A stretch of DNA of 64,000 nt from Roseivivax lentus. Its GTDB lineage: Bacteria; Pseudomonadota; Alphaproteobacteria; Rhodobacterales; Rhodobacteraceae. Made by a program: the position numbers and the translations under genes. The stretch is taken from positions 1 to 64,000 of the forward strand of contig NZ_FTOQ01000001.1 of assembly GCF_900156805.1 (NCBI RefSeq), given 5' to 3'. Under the pieces are notes generated by a model. It searched no databases. It worked only from the letters and a program-made list of their open reading frames with translations, and had not been told where the DNA came from. Shown here in pieces: positions 58,168 to 64,000 of the stretch (within the stretch, counting starts at the first letter, position 1; each line of letters begins with the position of its first letter).

Positions 58168-58686
58168 ATGAAAGCGATCATTCTGCCTGTTCTGCTGGCC
58201 CTTGTGGGCACCGGCGCCGGGATCGGTGCGGCAATGGTCCTTGGCGGGCCCAAGGAAACGAAAACGGATGTGGCTGAAACCTGTCCGGAGCCGGAGGGTG
58301 CCGGCGCGGCCGAACCAAGCGCGGCGCCACCGAACACCGCGGATATCGCTGCGTCCGAGACAGACTCGGAATACGTCAAGATCAACAACCAGTTCTTCGT
58401 CCCGGTGGTCGACAACGAGCGCGTCGTCGCCACCGTTATCCTTTCCCTCGACCTCGAAGTGGCGCCGGGCACAAGCGATCCGATCTTCACGATGATCCCG
58501 CGCCTGCGCGACGCGTTCCTGCGGGTGCTCTTCGATCACGCCAATGCCGGGAATTTCGGTGTGGGCTATACGGAAAACGCCTCCCTCGATCTTCTGCGCC
58601 GCAACCTGCTTTCGGTTGCCCAGGGGATCGGCGGCCAGACGATCAGGCGTGTCCTGATCACGGAAATCGCGCGTCAGGGCGCGTGA
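58168..58686 (+). CDS. fliL: FliL, flagellar basal body-associated protein
   Basis: A 172-residue single-pass membrane protein: N-terminal helix (AIILPVLLALVGTGAGIGAAMVL), an acidic Ala/Pro-rich linker, and a periplasmic FliL domain. The domain shows VKINNQFFVPVVDNERVVATVILSLDLEV in parts and the closing LLSVAQGIGGQTIRRVLITEI. FliL supports stator function. The start is at ATG 58168, eight bases after flgH. It ends the rightward unit, facing the FliJ-like gene. Confidence 0.88.
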   Translation: MKAIILPVLLALVGTGAGIGAAMVLGGPKETKTDVAETCPEPEGAGAAEPSAAPPNTADIAASETDSEYVKINNQFFVPVVDNERVVATVILSLDLEVAPGTSDPIFTMIPRLRDAFLRVLFDHANAGNFGVGYTENASLDLLRRNLLSVAQGIGGQTIRRVLITEIARQGA

Positions 58687-58702
58687 AAGATCCCGGTCGG
58701 CC

Positions 58703-59116
58703 TCAGCGCTTCGGACGCAGGGGAAGCAGGGCCTGCAATTCCGCGTCTTGTGCCTTCCTGAGTTCCGCGCGACCTTCGACCTCGACACGGGCTTGAATGC
58801 CCGCAAGTGCGGCGTGCCGAGCCACATGATACGCGGTCTCCCGCGAAAGGTAATCCTGCCTGACCCGCGCCTGTGCGATTTCGGTGTTGAGCGTGCCGCG
58901 CCGTTGACCGAGCCAGATCGACCAGGCCGGATCCGACTGGCTGACGCGCCGCGCGGTGTCCTGGCCTTCTTCCGCGATGGCGCGACGTTGCAGATCGGAG
59001 ATGCGTCCAGCCTCTGACCGCGCGGCCATCTCGGCATCGCGCGCTTCGCGCAGGCGGGCCAGCGCGTCGAGTTCCACCAACCGCGCGAGCTGCACGAGAT
59101 CGTCGATATTGCTCAT
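58703..59116 (-). CDS. FliJ-like coiled-coil protein
   Basis: A 137-residue, almost wholly helical, charged protein beginning MSNIDDLVQLARLVELDALARL, with repeated Arg/Glu/Ala patterns. Size, coiled-coil character and place beside flhB suggest a FliJ-type protein or escort, but no signature proves it. Its ATG overlaps the flhB stop (ATGA), so it is the last gene of flhA-fliR-flhB. Confidence 0.6.
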   Translation of the reverse strand: MSNIDDLVQLARLVELDALARLREARDAEMAARSEAGRISDLQRRAIAEEGQDTARRVSQSDPAWSIWLGQRRGTLNTEIAQARVRQDYLSRETAYHVARHAALAGIQARVEVEGRAELRKAQDAELQALLPLRPKR

Positions 59117-60198
59117 CCGCGCGCCCTCGCCTTGGCCCGCATCTCCTCGGAAAAGCGGATGGCCGCTGCCACCGCCTTGTAGAGATCAGGCTCGATCTGT
59201 GCGCCGATATCGACCGTGGCGTACAGGGCCCGGGCGGTCGGCGGATCGGACTTGATCGGCACGCCCGCTTCTTCCGCCACCTGCCGAATTCGGTGCGCAA
59301 CTTCATCGACGCCCTTGGCCACGCAGACCGGCGCCGTTCCCGGCTGGCGCGACCATTTCAGCGCCACCGCATAATGGGTCGGGTTCACGACGACCACGTC
59401 CGCCTTCGGCACATCGGCCATCATCTGGTTCATGGCGATGTCATGCGCCCTTTGCCGACGCTCCTGCTTCATCGCGGGATCGCCCTCCATCTCCTTGAAT
59501 TCATCGCGCAGATCCTTGTGACTCATGCGGTTCTTGCGGCGATGCTCCGCGTCCTGCCAAAGCGCGTCGACGATCCCGATCGCCAGCGAGATCACGAGAA
59601 CATAAGAGAGAAACCTGACCATCAGCGTTCCCAGGCGGCGCGCGATTTCCCCGGGCGAAGATTGCAGGCTTTCGAGGATCGCGACATGTTCGGACCAGAC
59701 GACAAGTCCGAGGCAAGCGGAGTAGATCGTCAGTTTGGTCGCACTCTTGGCAAACTCGAAAAAGCCGCGGCGACCGTATTTGTTCTTTGCATTCGCGATC
59801 AACGAGATCCGGTTCAGCTTCGGCGCGAGCTTGGACGGGGTGAAGACCAAGCCCCGTTGCGCGACGAGAGCCGCGAAGACCAATGTTGCAGGCACCAGAA
59901 TGAAGGGCAGGCCCGGCACGAGGCTCCGCTGGAGAAGTCCGCCGGTCGGCGCCGTGGCCGCGTCGCCGAAGAAGAGCGATATCAGTCGGTCGGGCTGTTC
60001 GATGAACGGAAGGAACCGTTCGGCACTGATCCGCGCCAGATCCGCGCCGGCGACGAGCGCGGTCAGCAGCACGCCCGCGTAGACGGCGGCGGTCAGAAGG
60101 TCGGGCGACCGCGCGATCTCGCCCTTCTTCCGCGCCTGTTCCAGCCGCCGGGCCGAGGGTTCGTGTGGTTTCTCGCCGCTCTCCGCCTCTTCTGCCAT
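59113..60198 (-). CDS. flhB: FlhB, flagellar export switch protein
   Basis: A 361-residue membrane protein with four transmembrane helices and a cytoplasmic autocleaved domain. The cleavage motif NPTH is at residues 272-275 (VVVNPTHYAVALKW). The N-terminus has EKPHEPSARRLEQARKKGEIARS in parts, typical of the family. It switches export from rod/hook to filament proteins on a signal from FliK. The fliR stop and flhB start share one base at 60198, and flhB overlaps the FliJ-like gene by four bases. Confidence 0.96.
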   Translation of the reverse strand: MAEEAESGEKPHEPSARRLEQARKKGEIARSPDLLTAAVYAGVLLTALVAGADLARISAERFLPFIEQPDRLISLFFGDAATAPTGGLLQRSLVPGLPFILVPATLVFAALVAQRGLVFTPSKLAPKLNRISLIANAKNKYGRRGFFEFAKSATKLTIYSACLGLVVWSEHVAILESLQSSPGEIARRLGTLMVRFLSYVLVISLAIGIVDALWQDAEHRRKNRMSHKDLRDEFKEMEGDPAMKQERRQRAHDIAMNQMMADVPKADVVVVNPTHYAVALKWSRQPGTAPVCVAKGVDEVAHRIRQVAEEAGVPIKSDPPTARALYATVDIGAQIEPDLYKAVAAAIRFSEEMRAKARARG

Positions 60199-60974
60199 CA
60201 GCGCACCACGGCGAAGGGATTGGCGATGACGCGGTCGACGGCGTCAAGCCAGACCTGAAGAAGGTACGGCGCGGTGATCGCGAGGAGGGCAATCGCGCCG
60301 AAGGTGATGAGGGGCGCCCCGACAAGCGCGACCATCAATTGCGGCATCGCGCGATTGATCACGCCCAGCGTCAGATTGTACAGAACCGAGATCAGGACGA
60401 AGGGCGCGGCTAGGGTGAAGCCCAGGATGAACGCCTGCGACGCCGCGGCCCGTCCCCATTGGCCCACCGAGGCCGGATCCGGAAAAAGCCCGATCGGAAG
60501 CAGGTCATAGGACAGGATCAGAAGCGCCGCGGCCTTCACGTGCAACCCGGTCAGCATGAGAAGGGCGAGACCGGCAACCGTCAGAATGTGCCCGATCGTC
60601 GGCAGCGGCTCTCCGGCGGCGCCGCCCAGAAGCTGGGACAAGGAGGTGGCTTGCGCCGCGATGGAGCCCGCGATCTGCAGCGCCATGACCATGAGGCGCA
60701 GCGCGAGGCCAAGGGCCAGTCCCGCGACGACCTCGGTCAGGACAAGTCGGGCGACGGTGCCGAGGCCAGGCTCGGGAAAGGTGTGCGCCGCGGTGACCGC
60801 CGGTGCGGCGATCACGGTCAGGGCAAGGGCGAGCACGAGGCGGACGCGGACGGGAATACTCTGCTCCCCGAGCCCCGGCAGAACCGCGAGGACGGCCCCC
60901 ACCCGGAAGAACACGACCGCGCCCGCCCAGAGCATGGCTGCGGGCAGACCGGTCAGTGCCTCGAGGCCCGTCAA
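60198..60974 (-). CDS. fliR: FliR, flagellar export gate membrane protein
   Basis: A 258-residue membrane protein with about six transmembrane segments and the family run FFRVGAVLAVLPGLGEQSIPVRVRL in parts. Other landmarks are AQATSLSQLLGG and PFVLISVLYNLTLGVINRAMPQL. I place the start at a TTG at 60974 that overlaps the flhA stop codon (TTGA); no closer ATG gives the normal length. It lies between flhA and flhB, the usual gate gene order in this group. Confidence 0.9.
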   Translation of the reverse strand: MTGLEALTGLPAAMLWAGAVVFFRVGAVLAVLPGLGEQSIPVRVRLVLALALTVIAAPAVTAAHTFPEPGLGTVARLVLTEVVAGLALGLALRLMVMALQIAGSIAAQATSLSQLLGGAAGEPLPTIGHILTVAGLALLMLTGLHVKAAALLILSYDLLPIGLFPDPASVGQWGRAAASQAFILGFTLAAPFVLISVLYNLTLGVINRAMPQLMVALVGAPLITFGAIALLAITAPYLLQVWLDAVDRVIANPFAVVR

Positions 60975-63067
60975 GCCGCGACTGTACCGACGAGCGAGGG
61001 CCGCGCCTCGACGCCGATCTCCTCGAAGGACAGAACCGGGCTTTGCACGCCTTTGGCCGAGAGGATCGTTCGCAGGAAGCGGCGGCGGCGCGAAGAGGTC
61101 ACGAGGGCGGGATAGACGCCCCGGCTTTGGGCGGCGTTCACTTCCGAAGCGACGCTTCTCGTCAACCGCTCGAAGGCTTCGGGGGGAAGCGCCACGTCGA
61201 GGCCTGCACCATCGCCGTCGATCTGGTAGGTCCGGAAGGTCTCCTCCCAATCGGGGGCGAGCTGGATGAGCGGGATCGTACCATCCCCGCGTTTCAAGCC
61301 GGAAACGATCTGGAAACCGAGCTTCTGTCGAACATGTTCGCAAACCGCTTCGGGCGGCATCTTGGTATGCCGCAACTCCGCGATCGCCTCGAGTATCAGC
61401 GGCAGGTTGCGCACCGAGACCTGCTCTTCCAGGAGAAGCCGCATCACCGCGAGCAGCGTGTCGATCTGCACCTTGTCGGGCACCATTTCATCCAAGAGGC
61501 GCTTGTTCGCATTGGCCCGGCCGTCATTGGACAGGCGGACCAGTTCGTCGAGGATGCGGCGCAACGATTTGAGCGTCATCAGCCGGCCGAAATTGCGCTT
61601 GATTGTCTCGAGCAGATGCGTCGCCAAGACTTCCGCCGGGTTTACGATTGTGGCGCCGGCCATGGCGGCCTCCTCCTGATCGGCCATGCGGATCCAACGC
61701 GCCGGCGCGCCATAGACCGGCTCCTGAACGTCTTCGCCGCCCGGCAGACCGTGCTGACCATCGGGCAAGAGCGCCAGCATCAGGTCGGGGTGCAGAACCC
61801 CGCGCGCCACCTCGACCCCGTGCAGACGAATCGTGTAGGTGCCGGGGTCCAGCGCCGCGGCATCGGTCAGCCTGATCTCGGGCATGATGAGGCCGAAATT
61901 CTGCGCAATATGCGTGCGCATGTTTTCGATCCGGACATCGAGGCCCGTTGCGGGATCGAGAACCATGTTGACCAGATCCGGCGCGAATTCGAGGTGGATA
62001 TCTTCGAGATCGAGCACGTCACCGATGGATTTTCTCGGCGGCGCCTCCAGTTCGGGTGCCGGTTCCGATTGTGCCGCAGCGTTGCGGCGCGCCACGAAGA
62101 AGGCGGCAGCGCCGAGGGCCGCGCCGCCGAGGATGAACGGCAGAAAGGGCAGGCCGGGCACGAAGGCGAAGAGGCTCATCAGGACCGCGACGGTTCCGAG
62201 AGCGGCCGGGTGGCGACCCAATTGACCGACCAATGCGACATCCGTCGCGCCGATCGCGCCACCACGGGCCAGCAGGAGCGCCGACGCGATGGAAATGATG
62301 ACGGCCGGTATCTGGGAGACGAGCCCGTCGCCGACGGTCAGGATGGCATAGGTGGAGAACGCGTCGCCGACTGCCATGTCGTGCACGAAGACGCCCATGG
62401 CAAGACCCATGACGAGGTTCAGGAGCGTGATCAGGAGGCCGGCGACGGCATCCCCCTTCACGAATTTCGATGCGCCATCGAGCGACCCGAAAAACGTCGT
62501 TTCCTGCAATTCCCGTTCGCGGCGCGCCTTGGCTTCGGCATGATCGATGGCGCCGGCCGACATGTCGCTGTCGATGGCGAGTTGCTTGCCCGGCATGCCG
62601 TCGAGGGCAAAGCGCGCACCGACCTCGGCCATGCGGGCCGCGCCTTTGGTGATGACGGTGAAATTGACGATCAGCAGCACGCCAAAGACCACCAATCCCA
62701 GAAAGATGCTGCCGGACATGACGAAAGATGCGAATCCCTCGATGACGTGACCCGCGGCGTGGGGGCCTTCATGACCATTGCCGATGATGAGTTTCGTCGA
62801 AGCCACGTTCAGCGACAGTCGCAGCATCATCGCCGCGAGCAGAACCGTGGGAAAGGCCGAGAAATCGAGAGGCCGTTCGACGAAGAGGGTGACGGTGAAG
62901 ATCAGGATTGCCAAAGCAAAAGATGCCGCGAGGCCGATGTCCAGGACCACGGCGGGCATCGGCAGAATCATCATCACGATCACCGCCATCAGCGCGACGG
63001 CGAGAAGGACGGTAGGCTGGAAAATGCCCTTGGCGCGTCCGGCAATCATCGGCAATTGCCCGCGCAT
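60971..63067 (-). CDS. flhA: FlhA, flagellar export gate protein
   Basis: A 698-residue membrane protein. The first 320 residues have about eight transmembrane helices and the family signature FPTVLLAAMMLRLSLNVASTKLII in parts, plus FSTYAILTVGDGLVSQIPAVIIS in parts. The C-terminal cytoplasmic domain docks export chaperones. It is the first gene of the leftward flhA-fliR-flhB unit. The MRGQLPMIAGRAKGIFQPT start is plausible; the Met at residue 7 is an alternative. Confidence 0.96.
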   Translation of the reverse strand: MRGQLPMIAGRAKGIFQPTVLLAVALMAVIVMMILPMPAVVLDIGLAASFALAILIFTVTLFVERPLDFSAFPTVLLAAMMLRLSLNVASTKLIIGNGHEGPHAAGHVIEGFASFVMSGSIFLGLVVFGVLLIVNFTVITKGAARMAEVGARFALDGMPGKQLAIDSDMSAGAIDHAEAKARRERELQETTFFGSLDGASKFVKGDAVAGLLITLLNLVMGLAMGVFVHDMAVGDAFSTYAILTVGDGLVSQIPAVIISIASALLLARGGAIGATDVALVGQLGRHPAALGTVAVLMSLFAFVPGLPFLPFILGGAALGAAAFFVARRNAAAQSEPAPELEAPPRKSIGDVLDLEDIHLEFAPDLVNMVLDPATGLDVRIENMRTHIAQNFGLIMPEIRLTDAAALDPGTYTIRLHGVEVARGVLHPDLMLALLPDGQHGLPGGEDVQEPVYGAPARWIRMADQEEAAMAGATIVNPAEVLATHLLETIKRNFGRLMTLKSLRRILDELVRLSNDGRANANKRLLDEMVPDKVQIDTLLAVMRLLLEEQVSVRNLPLILEAIAELRHTKMPPEAVCEHVRQKLGFQIVSGLKRGDGTIPLIQLAPDWEETFRTYQIDGDGAGLDVALPPEAFERLTRSVASEVNAAQSRGVYPALVTSSRRRRFLRTILSAKGVQSPVLSFEEIGVEARPSLVGTVAA

Positions 63068-63267
63068 GGAGTGTCGTCACGATCCTTGCGGTCGTGAGTA
63101 GGTGCCAGGGATCGAGGACAGATCGGTGCCAGTAGCTCCGAACAGCAGGACAGGCGCAGGTCGCTCACGTTGGTTTCTCCGACGCATGGATTGCGGGCTA
63201 AGTCAGGTCAATCTGTTGCAGATATTGGTGAGCACGGTGTTAACACGCGCGCTTATAAGTTCGGCCC

Positions 63268-64000
63268 TCAGGGTGAGACCGAGGTCTCGGTCAACAGAGC
63301 GCCCAGCGATGACCGCGCTGCCTCGCTCTCTTCCAGAAGTGACTCGAAATCGTCGAGGGTCGCGGGATCAAGCGGACCCGGATTGCTCGTCGCAAGACGC
63401 GATACCGGTGCCCAGGCACCGGCATCTTCGCTCACCCGGTCCCAGGCCTCTGCCAGAATAGCGGCTTCATCGGCGAGACCGGACGTGTCATCTGCTGGTT
63501 CTCCGGAGGTCAGGAAGGCGAAATCCTCCATCCCGGTGCGGGCCGCGCGGCGGATTTCCCGCGCATCGGGCCCATCGAGCGCGATGGTCAGAAGCTCCGC
63601 CTCTGCAAAATCACCCACAGATAGGGCGATCCGCGCCTCGAGAAGCGTTCGGCGTCGCAGCAGGCCCGGATCGGAGACCTTTTCAAGGAGCTGGTCGAGC
63701 GGTCGGTCGATCCCCAAATCGATCGCGCGTTCCGAGAGATCGAGCAGATCGCCTTCCGGCAGCTTCGCATCCCGTGCCAGCGCGTCGCGAATGTCAAAGA
63801 TGAATTCCAGAAAGCGGGCATCGTCAGCATCTGAAAGACCCGCCCGCAACGCCATTTTGGCAAGCTCACCCGCCCGTTCAGAGGAAAGCGTGCTGTCCTC
63901 GAGGATCCTCTTGAATGCCGATCGATACTCCCCCGATCCTATGAGCGCAGACAATTCCGCAGCGCGGGCCTCTCCAGCCGCGTCCGTTCCGGCCAGTTCC
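63268..64000 (-). CDS. Unidentified gene, partial, cut by the window edge
   Basis: The frame is open from 63268 to the end of the window without a start codon of clear quality (the only nearby candidate is a TTG at 63954), so the gene probably begins outside. The visible part of about 243 residues is Ala/Leu/Glu-rich and helical. It looks like tandem helical repeats, for example RAGELAKMALRAGLSDADDARFLEF and DFAEAELLTIALDGPDAREI, each read in parts. I see no signal or membrane segment. TPR-like or MotC-like flagellar proteins are possible relatives, but I do not recognise it. Confidence 0.6.
   Translation of the reverse strand, partial: ELAGTDAAGEARAAELSALIGSGEYRSAFKRILEDSTLSSERAGELAKMALRAGLSDADDARFLEFIFDIRDALARDAKLPEGDLLDLSERAIDLGIDRPLDQLLEKVSDPGLLRRRTLLEARIALSVGDFAEAELLTIALDGPDAREIRRAARTGMEDFAFLTSGEPADDTSGLADEAAILAEAWDRVSEDAGAWAPVSRLATSNPGPLDPATLDDFESLLEESEAARSSLGALLTETSVSP

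Overview
The window is GC-rich chromosomal DNA from an alphaproteobacterium, most likely a member of the Rhodobacteraceae (Roseobacter group). The main evidence is gene content and order: an rpoE-chrR pair with its divergent FAD/DUF1365/MFS/DUF3833/SDR operon, the rpsT-dnaA-dnaN-recF-gyrB block, flaF-flbT beside a flagellin, GANTC sites near dnaA, and a Pol IV of the type with an N-terminal zinc ribbon. I see no rRNA, tRNA, CRISPR array, insertion sequence or phage gene, so nearly everything is ordinary core chromosome.

Layout. (1) 0.2-8 kb: msrPQ (periplasmic methionine sulfoxide repair), a DUF302 protein, two tandem fasciclin proteins, a small zinc-ribbon membrane protein, clpB with a clear sigma-32 promoter, pyrF and a small conserved protein. 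(2) 8-16.5 kb: a NUDIX hydrolase divergent from dinB, then the singlet-oxygen stress locus. Sigma factor RpoE and its zinc anti-sigma factor ChrR read rightward from a perfect TGATCC-N18-TAAGA promoter. A five-gene operon (FAD oxidoreductase, DUF1365, MFS, DUF3833, SDR) reads leftward. A GNAT enzyme follows. (3) 16.7-22.4 kb: a pyruvate dehydrogenase operon, aceE-aceF-lpd, in which E3 carries its own lipoyl domain. (4) 22.9-33.7 kb: mutL-rmuC; a persulfide dioxygenase and a rhodanese behind an SqrR/BigR-like operator; a 2-hydroxyacid dehydrogenase; fhs, chorismate mutase and folD (one-carbon metabolism); a GNAT; an alpha/beta hydrolase; a small cytochrome c. (5) 33.7-45.8 kb: gyrB, a LysE transporter, recF, dnaN, dnaA, rpsT, an enoyl-CoA hydratase, mutM, ubiE and ubiB.

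(6) 46 kb to the end: a flagellar cluster of at least 22 genes in alternating blocks. These are fliK-flgD (-); a rod-binding protein, an FlgN-like protein, flagellin, flaF, flbT and a DUF1217 gene (+); fliI (-); flgB-flgC-fliE-fliQ-flgF-flgG-flgA-flgH-fliL (+); flhA-fliR-flhB and an FliJ-like gene (-); and an unidentified gene cut by the window edge. Spaced half-sites that resemble CtrA boxes lie in three flagellar control regions.

I did not find a convincing undescribed system. The observations most worth following are regulatory: the RpoE, SqrR-like, sigma-32 and possible CtrA sites, the GANTC cluster upstream of dnaA, and the junction between ubiB and the flagellar cluster.
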